Source of the DNA: Boswellia sacra
Lineage: Eukaryota > Streptophyta > Magnoliopsida > Sapindales > Burseraceae
Length of the DNA stretch: 64,000 nucleotides
NCBI GenBank assembly: GCA_013180625.2
Contig: SNVD02004627.1
Location: forward strand, 143,565-207,564
Direction: 5' to 3'
Translations under genes and position numbers: made by a program
Shown: positions 36,526 to 49,100 of the stretch, one piece after another
How positions within the stretch are numbered: position 1 is the first letter of the stretch
Layout: each line of letters begins with the position of its first letter
Notes under the pieces: model-generated
What the model saw: only the letters and a program-made list of their open reading frames with translations
The model's database searches: none
Told to the model about the DNA's origin: nothing

Positions 36526-37818
36526 AGTTCTTCACAGTCCATAGACAAGAAGACTCTTGTTCTCTATTTTGTTTGATCATTATTGTCATTTTTTTTTCCG
36601 AGGAGAGGTGCAGTTATATTTGATTACATGCACCATCTATTTTGATTTGCTAATTAATGTACAAATCCTTGATTTTTTTGTTAGGATTTGTGCAAGCTTA
36701 TTCGGATGTTTGGACTTATTTTATCAGAATGATAAGAGTTTGCCAATTATATCTTTACTTAATTATTTATCTGTTAATCATGAGCACTCTCATATATAAA
36801 TACAGCCGTGGAATTCATTATTATTGCTTTTTATAGAGTTTTAATGGAGTTGAATTCTTGCTCTATTCTTGCAGGTGTTTTTTATCTCTGTTTTATTAAA
36901 CAATGGATCACAAAATGCACAATCAGTGATTCTTCTCTTATATATTCTATATTATTATGTGATCGCATATGCTAGATATGTTGCCTGATACAAAGTCACA
37001 GAATTAATACAGTAATTCTCAGTTTAACACAAAAAGGAGTCCCATTTAGCCTTTGGTTCGGTTTTGCACTTCGAATTGTTGAAACAACCTCTGATCTGAA
37101 GAGCTTAAGATAGTTTCCCATGGTGCTTCCCTTATGAGGCTAAGTGATCAAGAATTAGAATTCAGCTTTCAAATACCCCATTAATTCGTAGAATGCAATT
37201 GTTTGAATTGCAAAAGGAATCTCCTAGGTCTTATGAGAATAAAATACCCTATAAGATTCAGTTCAGCATTTTTTTTTTTCTTTTTAATCATTGGAAGGAC
37301 ATCATGGTTGATGAGGGGATCTATTGACTTGAAGATATAGATGAGGGGATCTATTGACTTGAAGGTATATTTTATGGTTTTTGCTCTGTGCCATGCTTCA
37401 TTATATGGTTAAATTGGATGATAGACTAAGGGAAAGATAATCAAACCAGAGACAGGTTTCTGCACATCTTCATAATCTGATAATGATATTATTTTTGTTG
37501 CTAATTAGGCAGTGGAGTTGCTACTCTCTCATTGGATATGGTCTTATTAACATACGAAGAATATTTTAACTCTTCCATAAATACTTGGCATAGAAATGGA
37601 AAATGAATCTGATCATAATATTGATAATCTTGCATTTTCAAAGTTCAATTGCTATTTGCAATGTTAAATTTCTGAAACTTCCATAATCAGAACCTAATTC
37701 CATACTTCTAGTGAGAACAAACCCACAAGAAAACCCTATATATATATAATATATATATATCACATTCATCAACGTAACAGTCTAACCTGGGTTTAGGAAA
37801 AGACAACAATCGGTTGAA
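36526..37818. other. Spacer between the two HMA-like genes
   Basis: AT-rich DNA with the 3' UTR of copy 1 at its left and the promoter of copy 2 at its right. It contains a 30-bp tandem duplication at 37,310-37,369, listed separately. No gene seen. Confidence 0.55.
37310..37369. repeat. 30-bp direct tandem duplication
   Basis: Two copies of a unit beginning GATGAGGGGATCTATTGACT, at 37310-37339 and 37340-37369, differing at one position. Confidence 0.85.
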
Positions 37819-38420
37819 ATGGCTACTTCGTCCCCTGACTTTATGGTAACATTCATTTTCTTTTTGTTGTTTTGTTTGTCTTGGCTCTCTGCTACTCTCA
37901 TTACATGATAGTTAATATCATTTGGACTAAAATAAAATAATCTTCCAGGCCTGCACTTTGATAGTGGAAACAGAGTCTCCCGGTTGGCAAAAATCTATGA
38001 TAAAAGTACTGAGCATCATCCAAGGTGACATAAAAATGAATCTTTCTTTTCCCTTCTCTTCCTTCTCATCTCCTCGGTTCGTTGCTAACATGAATCTTTT
38101 TGTCAAACTCATACATCTTGTTAGAAGCATCGTACACGCTAGATGCACAACGAGGGTACGCATACATTTCTGGCAAAGTAGATAGAGGTGAGTTTCTGAA
38201 GATACTGGCAAAAGTAGAAAAGCACGTGCAACTATATCGGATAGACCATGGATACGATCAATATTGGGACAATCTTCAAACAACAAAAGGCGTCGTCAAA
38301 GAGTCTGCATACAACAAGCATCATGCAGAATTGCCAAATGCAAAACCTCCACAGGCACAAGTCGAGGTTGCTGCTGACAATGAGAAACATGAAAAGCATA
38401 GATGCTGCACAGTAATGTGA
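37819..38420 (+). CDS. HMA-fold protein without metal-binding cysteines, copy 2, with CaaX end
   Basis: Three exons: 37819-37845, 37949-38024 and 38125-38420, giving 132 aa (M-A-T-S-S-P-D-F-M start). The HMA-like region aligns directly with copy 1: ACTLIVET, helix QKSMIKVLSIIQG, strand ASYTLDAQRGYAYISG, then VDRGEFLKILAKV. The metal loop reads ESPGW instead of a CxxC loop; the PGW triplet is shared with copy 1. The C-terminus is Cys-Cys-Thr-Val-Met, so the last four residues (CTVM) fit a CaaX farnesylation signal, as in heavy-metal-associated isoprenylated plant proteins (HIPPs). It is likely membrane-tethered; metal binding is doubtful. The second exon has the same length (76) and phases as in copy 1. 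Confidence 0.82.
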
Positions 38421-38739
38421 ACTATTATGTGGACATGAATCAGTAATTCTTCCTGCTTATCATTGCTATTTGATATGATTATGTTCTTTACTGTGTATTT
38501 CCTTCGGTTACATAAGTTATAATTTAGATGTATCTTCTCAATGCTTCAACTTCAACGGACTGATCCAGTGTCCATAGAAACTCATTCATCAAACAAAAAT
38601 CAATCCAGCAGAAGAATAGAAGATCACAATGTAAATTTGCAAGCTGAATGACCTATATATATGCTTATAATGGATTGTAATACAACATTTCCAACTTCAT
38701 TTGAGCAGTCCGAAAAATCTCATTAATTGGCACTGAAAT
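38421..38739. other. Convergent 3' UTR spacer
   Basis: 319 bases between the stop codons of the plus-strand HMA-like gene and the minus-strand LOG-family gene; AT-rich, probably both 3' UTRs. Confidence 0.6.
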
Positions 38740-41098
38740 TCAGTGAGGAACCCTTCCACTTGTATTTTTCAACTTAGTTTCATGCCTCCATTTGTCACTA
38801 GAAGGGAGATCATAGAATTCAGCCAAGTAGGACAAGGCTTCTGAATTATTGTTACAGATCTTCCATAATGATGCAACCTCTTCTTTGGTCACAGTACCCC
38901 AATCCTCACATTCATCAAGAAAGTCTAATAGCTTCCCATAAAATGAGTCATAGTTCATCACAAGAAAAGGTACTGGAAGCACTGATCCAATTCTTTCCAG
39001 CTGAATTAGAGCTAGAATCTCAAACATCTCATCTAGAGTACCAATCCCACCGGGAAGAGCAACTACAGCAGTCCTATCAGAGATACCATTCCTAACTGCA
39101 GCATCCACCAGTCCATGCTTTCTCGCAGAGAAAAACCTGATATTGTTTGAAGTAGTAACAAAACTCAGAAAACCTTAAAGACAGTGTTAACAAGATTTTT
39201 AGCAATGATATTATTTACCTGCACGTAAGATATGTTTCCGAAGGTAGATAGGGATGGAAGTTAGAGGCTGTCCATTCACCAGCTTCTTTACCTATCTTAA
39301 ATCCACCAACTGGCTTCCCTGCTTGCAGAGCACCTTTGGAAACAGCATCCATGAGGCCAGGACCAGCCCCAGACCAAGTGGTACACTCCAAAAGGTTAGC
39401 AACCTGCTAAATTATAACGTGAAACTCAAAAAAAAAAAAAAAAAAAAGCCAATATCGAAAATCTATGGCAATTATTTTATTATATGATGATGCACCTCAT
39501 GTTTCTTTAGCCATGCATCTAATACTACCTCTTCATATAACTGTATAATTAAATGTGAAAGTGCTTGGAAATGAAAAACATAATATGTTATGCCTTGCCT
39601 CTCTACTCAACTCCAGCACTTGAACGTAATGTCGTTGATCAGGTCCTATCCTTGAAGAACCTAAATACACAACTCCCCTCCCAAGTTGCTGTATGAGCTC
39701 ATAGCATTGTTCTATCTCTTTCCTGACCTTTCAAACAAGAAAGCCAAATTAGAGAATAAGCTTTTCAATGACACTGCAACTAGAGGGGAGAAAAAAAAAA
39801 AGAAGAGGAAAGCAATAGCACGAGATGGCACCTCCAAGCTAAAACAAGCAACAATTTCAAGGAACCTGCTGGCATGCAGTAACAGACTATAATTATGCAA
39901 TAAAAGAATACGTCTGCTACCAGTGTGAGAAATGATATGATCCTATGCTATACTTGTTCGCTAAACTTGTATCTCAGCAGACAATTGCCGTATAAATTAA
40001 ATGCAAATTCCTGAGCTAATTCAAGAAAAAATGGTAGCAACTGAACTTGAGTTTCCAAGAGGTTTCATGTCATCCCTAGGCAACCAGAACAGAAACAGGC
40101 GTTTACTACTCATAGCAGGAGTATAGGAAAAAGGAAGGAAAGTGCTAATTTGATGTCGACAAATAAGTTCTTAGAAAATATTCAAGCAGAAACAAGACCG
40201 ATAAACTTTTTTTAAATTTGCACAGAACATTATTTGCAAGACCAAAGTCACTTGACAGTATGAAACCACAGAATTCAGATTCACCAAGAGTGCTCTCATG
40301 TCTCATTCAACAGTTGTGGTTTGAAAATATCAGTACAATGTCCAGGTCCTACTTTCCACACACCAGAGTATGCAAAATAGGAACAGAGTGAATAGAAAAC
40401 TTATGCTGTCATCATTAAAAACTGTCTCCATTAATCCTTCCTGCATGTGCATTTGCATGATAAATTCATTTTCCCAACAAATGTGATATCAGCATTCACT
40501 CACAAGATGCCTAGCCTGAAGCACATGACGCATCCAAAAACCAGCATCATTTCCACTTAACAGGCATTCTTTTCTATGATTATATTTCATTCGAACAAGC
40601 TATAATTTTAAAATTTCAATTTTTCATTTCTCTAATTTGGTATATCCCTTGATCATATTAAAACCAAATTACATGCCTCCTCTCTAACGGGATATAGTTA
40701 TTTTCACAACTTAGAGTATTAATGTAGAATTGCCAAAAGCATTAAAGTCCATAGCTCACATAATTCCAATTGAAATTGAGAAATGCATTAATTTCAAGAT
40801 AAATCATTCTGTACAGTGAAACAGCAATCTCAAAAGTCCACAATTTAACTTAAAGATAGAGAAAAAAAATAATGAAAATAAGAACAGGGTTTACCTCATG
40901 TGGGCTTGTTCTCTCTTCAAACTCAACACACTCACGCTTGCAAAGCAAAGCTCTTCCTGGGCAAGTCCTAAACTTTGAAACCATAAAATTGACACTAAAC
41001 CCCTCTTTTCCACACAAAGACTGAAACTTTACAGTTTCATGAAATGAATTCCTGGACAGAACATGAGAAGCAAAGGAACCCACCATAGAAAACCCCAT
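38740..41098 (-). CDS. LOG / putative lysine decarboxylase family protein, probably plastid-targeted
   Basis: Minus-strand exons: 40895-41098, 39599-39727, 39219-39403 and 38740-39136, about 304 aa. The core holds the Rossmann-type LOG signatures: VVYLGSSRIGP, WSGAGPGLMDA, SARKHGLVDA and the active-site motif PGGIGTLDE (residues 201-209, matching PGGxGTxxE). LOG enzymes release free cytokinin bases from the nucleotide; this divergent subgroup (like Arabidopsis At1g50575, from memory) is only called putative lysine decarboxylase, and its substrate is not known. The first 68 residues are Ser/Arg/Lys-rich and resemble a plastid transit peptide. Intron 2 has a GC donor (GAG|GCAAGG). A 45-base in-frame exon-like segment lies inside it (39496-39540). 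A start at 41161 is also possible. Confidence 0.82.
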
Positions 41099-42308
41099 TT
41101 CAGACTCTCCAAATGTTGCTAGTAAGTAGTGGAAATGCCCAAAAGTTGCATTTATAAACAATGAAAAGGTGAGATAAAGACTAACAAAGTTGAAATTGGT
41201 GATGGCGAGGTCTGCAGTGATAAGGAAATGGGTTCCAATTTGCCAATTTGGTTAGTGCCTTTGTTGAGGGACATACAGAAAACGAATGTATCGTTGTTCG
41301 CAGAGGGAATCTGCAGAGGAACTTTTGATATAGTAGAGATATTATACACTAGGAACAATGCATCAACTCTGACCTTTTTATGAGGGGAAATAATAATATT
41401 TATTCTTATAATTTAAAAAATTTATCAAAAATCAAAATTATAAATATTTTTAAAAACTAGCAATTTTTTAAAATAATTTAGATCTCATAGTTTTTAAACA
41501 AAAACACTCTAAAGAGTGAAGAGCTGAGTCAAAATAGACTATCACACTGAAGCATTGGGATTCGGTACATTTATTTTTGAATTTTGTGTTCTTATTTTCA
41601 AATATGATAAAAATTACATGATTTATTTTTTTTAATTTTAAAAATGATACACGATCGATATTGATTTAAAATATATTGATAAATATATGTTTTTATGAAA
41701 AAATTTGGATTTGAAAATAAATACACTAATTTTTTTATAATTTTGTTATTAATTGATATCAACTTCAACTTTCAAAAGAAGAAAAAGAATTACCATTTTC
41801 TTTATTTTGTAATACTCAAAACTATTAAAAATTTCTATTATCGAACTAATTGCCAAACTCTCAAGCAAGAATTTGGAAAGGAATTGTGTCATTAAGTTTG
41901 TTCACTTACAAGGTGTTAAGTTATGAATCGAAATAGATGCATGTAAATCAATTATTTTGAATTGTCAAGTACTTTTTTGTATATAGAGAACTAGATGTAA
42001 AATAGGTGCTTGATATTTAATTTAGTATGATATTTAAAACTTAAATATTACTACTTCTTAAAAAAATATAAAAATATGTATGGTTGGATTATTTTTATAT
42101 TTTCTTGTAAAAGGTTTATAATATGACGTGAAATTAGAAATTGCCATAATAATTGATTATGGTTCCTGGTTAAATGCAAGTTTCTCCTTTTAACTATAAA
42201 AGAAATATAATTAAAGTGCCTTACTATAGGAGATTCTCTTGAAATACACACACACACAAGGTCGCTTTTCATCTTATGACAGAATTTTAAAGAAATTAAT
42301 AAATCATA
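41099..42308. other. Promoter of the LOG-family gene and intergenic DNA
   Basis: About the first 200 bases are slightly GC-richer and would hold the 5' UTR and promoter of the minus-strand gene. The rest is very AT-rich with no gene that I can support. Confidence 0.5.
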
Positions 42309-42316
42309 GTTGATGG

Positions 42317-42829
42317 TAGGGGTGGCAATTCGTGTCATTTGTATTGACCCATTTAATTATTCATGTCAAAATATGAAATACGGATCCGACACGGGTATTA
42401 AACGTGTTATTCACGTGTTATAATCATGTCATATTTAATTTATATAATTTATTTAATTGTTTGACCTAGTTATGCATAATATATTATATTCTATATATGT
42501 ATATCAATTAAAATTATTTTTAGAATATAAACCATTGTTCGTATAAAATATTGTTAAAATCATCATAATTTATTATTTTATAAATTAATTTAATTTATAA
42601 TATAAAATTTTCAGTTTTATAATATATATATTGTAAGTAGGTTACAATTTGTATAATTAAACGAGCTTACATGTTAAGTATAGATAAAATATATTTAACT
42701 ATTCGTATCATTAAACGGGTTGGCGTGTTTAACACCTTCAACATGAATCCGATCTATTTATTAATCGTGTATCGTATTTATATCGTAATCATGTCGTGTT
42801 CGCGTGTCATGACTCAAATTGTCATCCTA
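42317..42829. mobile_element. hAT-type MITE, 513 bp
   Basis: The left end reads TAGGGGTGGCAATTCGTGTC; the right end, reverse-complemented, reads TAGGATGACAATTTGAGTCA, an imperfect terminal inverted repeat. The flanks GTTGATGG (42309-42316) and GTTGATGA (42830-42837) are an 8-bp target duplication with one mismatch. Subterminal regions carry repeated CGTGTTA/ATCGTGT motifs and the inside is AT-rich. No coding capacity. It sits about 340 bases upstream of the RPS8 start codon. Confidence 0.85.
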
Positions 42830-42837
42830 GTTGATGA

Positions 42838-43168
42838 TGGTATCTTTGGAGACAAATTTTGGGTTGAGTCGGAACCATAGCCCAACCAACAGTAATGTTG
42901 GGTTAAGAACTAGAAACAAAAGCCCAACGGGACTCATAAATAATGACGAAATACGATATCGTTTTTCCATCTGTAGCTTGTTGACATTTTTAGCCTCGAA
43001 AACAATGGTACACAGAGGACAATGAAGTAATTACAAAAACTAGGGTTTTTGAGACTATAACCCCGGCCGGGCCACCTCTGCATTACTTCTCTTTCTCTGC
43101 GTCGAACCCTTCAAGCTTCTGTCGACACAGGCTCCAGAGGAAAACCCTAGAGTTCTCTATCTGCCAAA
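42838..43168 (+). promoter_or_regulatory. Promoter and 5' UTR of the ribosomal protein S8 gene
   Basis: Two GCCCA cores (42,880 and 42,922; reverse of the site II core TGGGC) and two telo-box-like motifs (TAGGGTTTTT at 43,041 and AAACCCTAG at 43,142) are present. Together these are typical of plant ribosomal protein gene promoters bound by TCP and telo-box factors. A pyrimidine-rich tract (TTCTCTTTCTCT) at about 43,086-43,098 may be near the transcription start. Confidence 0.6.
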
Positions 43169-44996
43169 ATGGGTATCTCCCCTTCATCATTTTTCATCTT
43201 AGTGTCAATATTTTGCTTCATTCTTTCTGATTCTGACAACCAAAAAACTGATTTTGCTTGTATTTGTTGATAGGTATTTCTCGTGATTCCATGCACAAGA
43301 GGCGTGCCACTGGAGGCAAGAAGAAGGCTTGGAGGAAGAAGAGAAAGTAAAATTTTAAACCTTCTTTTCTTTTAACTGTAACTTTTGATTTGTTAACACT
43401 TCTTAAGCCATATGACGAATTCTTAAACATTGAAACAGATTTTATTTTGGTTTGCAAATTAATGTCTTTGTTTCATCAATGGATGCAATATCTTACTTGG
43501 GTTCTGTTTATGTTGTGTTCCGATGCTTGATTTGTGTTTTTTGTGTGTTCAAATCTAGCCCTTAGTGATTAGTTTGTCTTGGTGTCTAGGGATTTAGTTT
43601 ATTTTGTGTTTCATTTTAATCTGTCTTCATCTCGGTGTGGAGGGAATAATTTATTTTTCCTGTTATTGAAGGTATGAGCTCGGAAGGCAACCTGCAAACA
43701 CTAAGCTGTCCAGCAACAAGACGGTTAGGAGGGTTAGGGTTCGAGGAGGAAATGTGAAGTGGCGTGCCTTGAGGCTTGACACAGGAAACTACTCATGGGG
43801 TAGTGAGGCTGTGACTCGTAAGACCAGGATTCTTGATGTGGTGTACAATGCCTCTAACAACGAGCTGGTCCGTACACAAACTTTGGTGAAGAGTGCTATT
43901 GTCCAGGTTGATGCTGCACCATTCAAGCAGTGGTATCTCCAGCACTATGGTATTGACATTGGTCGCAAGAAGAAGGCCGCTGCAACAGCCAAGAAAGAAG
44001 GCGAGGTAAAGCACTTTTTTATAAATCTATGAATGTCTTGATTTATCCATATGTTTTAGCTTTTGCTACTTTTAGCTTTGGTTGTTCTTGTGTTTAAGTA
44101 AGTTCTTTTTCTTTCTTTTGTGGTTTCTATAATATTTTGAGGTAGTGCCGTATAGTATTCTTGATATGAATGGTGTTCAAAATTTTTCATTAATTTGTCC
44201 TCTATTAATACTGTCAAGTATCTTTATATTTTTTTGTGGAATATTCCTATCATGCATGCTTTCTTTTGGGAAGCGTATGTAGAATAGACCCTTGCTTTAT
44301 GCATCTGTGCTTTGTTGGCTTGTATTACGAAGATGTGATTTATCATGATTCCTATTTTATCCTTTGGAAGGTAAAATTACTATTTAATTTTATAAATTAT
44401 ATTAGTTTTTGCAATGCATACTACAATAATGTTCAAAATCTTAAACTATTTTACTTCTATGTTTGATAGGAAGGTGAGGCCACTACTGAAGAGGCAAAGA
44501 AGAGCAACCACGTCCTGAGGAAGCTGGAGAAGCGTCAAAAGGATCGCAAGCTTGACCCACATATTGAAGATCAGTTTGGTAGTGGTCGTTTGTTAGCTTG
44601 TATCTCATCACGGCCTGGTCAATGTGGACGTGCTGATGGGTATGTGATTTTTCTTTAATACTCACATTGTCAAAGCTTTAAATTGTTACTCTTTGCTCCA
44701 ATTTATTTAGTGTTCCCCTTCATGTAAACGGACATCAAAGAAATATGTGTATTTAATTTCATCACACACCTTATAGTTAGTTGATGGAGATGGATGAAAC
44801 CATAAATTATCCTTCAACAGAGTTGTCCTCATGCTGAGAAAGTTCTTAGCTAGATGTCAATAACAGAAATCGTTTTCTTTTTCTTTGCATTAATCTGATG
44901 TGCAAATGGATTTATGACAGATACATCTTGGAGGGCAAAGAGCTGGAATTCTACATGAAGAAGCTCCAGAGGAAGAAGGGCAAGGGAGCTGCTTAA
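43169..44996 (+). CDS. RPS8: 40S ribosomal protein S8 (eS8)
   Basis: Five exons: 43169-43172, 43274-43346, 43672-44005, 44470-44639 and 44921-44996; the mature protein is 218 aa, close to Arabidopsis RPS8 (about 222). The sequence starts [18 protein letters not shown] and is very basic, with the eS8 signatures [27 protein letters not shown] and [18 protein letters not shown]. The long eukaryotic insertion runs from [15 protein letters not shown] into a Glu/Thr-rich stretch. Only the first four coding bases are in exon 1 (ATG G), separated by a short intron, which is common for plant ribosomal protein genes. It is a structural part of the small cytosolic ribosomal subunit. Nothing unusual seen. 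Confidence 0.96.
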
Positions 44997-45590
44997 AATT
45001 TTGTTTGCTGGACTTCACATGTTCCAAATCAAATTTTCTATTTTCACCTTGTGTTTTCTTTTTTAGACAAAGTATTGAACCTTTGAGATGATATGAGCTG
45101 CTAGACGTTTTTTGTTATTGGTTAATATTTAATTTTGGATAGTATCACTGCTTCCGTGAAGTATTATTGAACTCTTTAAGATGTCCTTCCTGTTATATGT
45201 GATAAATGATTTTAGATTGGCTTGGCTGATTGAGATGCTTTGTATTTTTATGAACCTAAAAGAGGCATGCAAGCCAGTTTGGCTATAGGACATGGTTCCT
45301 CGTCCTTCGACTGAGAGCCTATCATCAGTCAGATTTTAATGGATGGTTTTAATTAATTAAGTGTTAATTAAATGCTTTTTCAAAAAACAAGGTCATTTCT
45401 GATATGATAAACCAAAACTGGTTACAAACAACCAACACTTAACTAGGCACTTGCAGGCAATTTGATTATTTACAAGTTCCAGTTTATTTTGGTTAACTGA
45501 ATTATATAAAGAATTTAATCGATCAAAGAATTATTTACAAGGAGCTTTACGATACTAAATGACGCCACATTCAGTGCCTTGAGTCAGCGG
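44997..45590. other. Convergent 3' UTRs of RPS8 and the MO25-like gene
   Basis: AT-rich spacer between two facing genes, with no coding signal. Confidence 0.6.
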
Positions 45591-46084
45591 CTAGTTAGCT
45601 TCGAACTCCAATCGAGAAATTTCTTCAACCACTCTAGCTTTGTCGTCCTCAAACTGCTCATCTTCTGCAACATGGTGAGACTCAAAAATTCATCTCAAAG
45701 TCAATTGCGAAAGTAACATATTATAGAATTAAAATTTGCCTCTAATGGTAATCTTTCTACCTTTATCCAAGTTAAAATCTTCAAAAAAGCGTAGAAGCTT
45801 GCTTTTGTTGGCTATAAGCACATTCAGAATTTCGGGAGGCTTATTTTCGTTGGCAGCAAATAGCTGCAAACAAGAAGGTGAGAGCAACAGTGAGAAAAAC
45901 AACTCCAGCCTTAAAAGTTCCAACCTTTGGTATTAATTCATGGCTGACTATGGGTGTCAAATTTGAAACAAACCTTAAACACATGGAATGCATCAATCTG
46001 GATGCCCTTGCTTGACTCCTACAACCAAAATCCCAAAAGATGAAGTGGAGCTTTATGTATGTGTCTACTATTGATCTAAATGAA

Positions 46085-46129
<45 letters not shown>

Positions 46130-49100
46130 TGAATGACTATCATACCCTTAAAATATTCATTAAAATCTTCAAGTTATCTTTGGAGCTCACATATCGCACC
46201 ATCACAGCAGAATTTGCACGATCACGTAGAAGGTCACTCAGTAGCTGAAGCAGACAATAGATCCATCAGCATGAGACTTGCAGTAAGGAAAGTATTTAAT
46301 ATGCAGTAAGCAAAGGAAAATAGGGAAAATAGAGAAGCAAGCAGTCGACATAACAAAAATTGAAGGAAAACATTTTCTCAAGACAGAATATTAAGTAAAA
46401 GTTTAACCTTCAATAAATCATAAATATATCAATAAAACCTTGTAAAGATACAGAATCAGTGAGGAAAAGTTGCAAAATAAAATTTCACGTTTACAGCTCT
46501 GTCGTGAACATTCCCATACCTTAAGAGCTTGTCGTTTAGTGATATAATTACTAGAATTGAGAAGTTTGGAGTTGTATTCAGAAAAAAACTGGAAATGTTA
46601 TTAAAAATGTCACATTAGAATCAATCACAAAAGATATGCTCAAAAGGGGAGAAAAAAAAAGGAAAAGAAAGTTATGACATTAAATACAACAATTAATTGA
46701 TCGTAGACTTACCAAAATATGATAAATCATAATTACCTGCCCAATTGCCCACTCACCAACACCAAATACAGGGTAAAGCAGCAATCCATTATTTTCATAC
46801 TAAGGGCACATATTAACTACAAAGAAGTTAAATGTGCAGTATCAGATGATAAACTTACCCAATCAAAATTATTCGAAAGAAATGTGGCAACTGTTGATTT
46901 ATGCCTGGTCAAAAGCTCCTGCAGCATGTTAAAGAATAAGTTGCAAGCAGTATAAAGCAGAGTATATAACTATAATAATGATAAAACTTTTAGTAAGCTT
47001 CTGCAAGTTCTGGTATAACGTGCAGCAATGAAGGATCAAAACCAACAATAAAGTATGTGATTTCTAAAAGTTTGATCCTTTCAATCATGTCATTAGGAAA
47101 TATCTTTGATATATCATATTCAATAATGCTATTGAGATTAAAATAGCAGAATTGAACCTCTGTTAATAATCCAATAATTTAACATTCTCATCTCCAGCCA
47201 AGTCAAATTGGCCATGCCCAATTCGTGTTTGAATTTCTAGGCCTGTCAATATGAGGCCAGCATTGCTTTAATCAAAATTCATCCCAAAAATTACTTCTAA
47301 GCTGAAGCTATTCGTGACAAATCCAAACTTCTTACACCAAATGAAAATAAATAAATAAATAGAAGGAAAACTGGGATGAATAATAGAACCAGCGAGCTCA
47401 ACCTTGAAAGTTGCTATAGCATCTGTGGCAATATCAAAATTTTGAAGCTGTATATAGTCAAAAAACTTCTTAAAGTGCTCTGATTCCAGCACATGCCTGT
47501 GAACAAAACCAGGAACTAAATAACAATAGGAATAAGCTAGAAAAAAGTGAATTTAATTCAAAAAAATGCAGAAAAATATATATCCAGTAATTTTATTTCC
47601 ACTAGCTCATGAAATATGTAGTTACCACTTTATGGTACAACAATAGGTTGAACCTAAGAATATAACAGACAAGTAAAAACATATTGGTTATTTGATTTTA
47701 GTATGTATAGTAATTTCTGTTCTTTCACTCTTCGTGATAGACTCTAGCAGTATTTATTTGTTATTTTTCATTTTCTATATGTTTGATACAACAAAAGAGG
47801 AAGATTAGAATAACTTGGATAATTTAAAGTATACATGGTCTCTTCCAATTGTCTTTATGCTCAAAAAATTTAAATTTATGTAAACTTTTGGTTCTTATTT
47901 AATTTCTTTCAGATTCTGATCATTACCTTGCAATGTCCTGATGCCGTATGCACTCCCTCAACATACCACCATAGTGCAAAGCAATTGAAGGATCCTCATA
48001 TCTAACCAAACTTCAGTATAAGTAATAAAATCTATTGTATTAAGTTAACAAGCAAGATGACATTTAGCAAACTCAAAAGTGCTAGTTATACAAATGCTTC
48101 CACATTCTATAAACATTGCTGCCATAAACAACAGCTTACCCTGATATTAGAACATCCAAAAGATCTAAGTTTTCTTCCATATAATTTGGAGCCATTAAAC
48201 GTGCGCCAACATATTGCCTCTGCAAATTTGCAACCACTTGAGTGGCATCTGTTCGTGCCTGCAAAATATCATCAGCTTTACATAATGCAATGTAGAGAAA
48301 AGAAAGAAACACGAGAACAATCAAAATTGTGTGCACAAATATACTGAAAACAGAAGTAAAATGCAGAAAATAAATTATAACAACTTCAAATTTATTGTTC
48401 AGTCCACAGCTGTAGAATTTCGACTCCTCACCTCCAAGTCTAACTTTGAAAGACAAATGATGAGAAGGCGAAAGGTGTTCTCACAGAAGAACTCTTCAGT
48501 TGCTCTTCTACAGGCGTCAGGAACTGGCTCTGATTCATTTCTTCCATAAAGAATTAACTTTAACTCCCGAATTAGGTCATTCAATTCGTCCATCTGAAGT
48601 CAAGTTAATAGATTACCAATCACCACAAAACAATGTGCAATTAAACAAATTCTGGGAAACCTTAACTCATTTAAATAAAATTAATTGCAAAACTGTAAAT
48701 CTATATCTCAAGCCCTCTTCTTTTGGATCGATTTAAATAATAACCAATATCAGAACTTTTTTAAATAACCACGCTTTTAAAAAATTTAAGTACTATGACA
48801 ACAACCTGACAACTGACATTTTTTTAAATTTTTTTGTCATGGTCTCTAACATCGACATCTCTATAACTATTCTTGGATTGCAGAGCTGTCGGTCCCTAGC
48901 TTTTATTAGCAAAAAATACTTATTGATGTGTTTATCAATTTATTTGTGGTCATGAACATCTAAAATTTTTTTAACACAGACACATACAATTTTTTTTTTT
49001 TAAGGATTAATATTAAACTCCATCTGGAGCTTAGAGCTCAATCACATCAAACAACAATGTCATAATAACATGTGATCTAAACAACGACCAATACTCAAAC

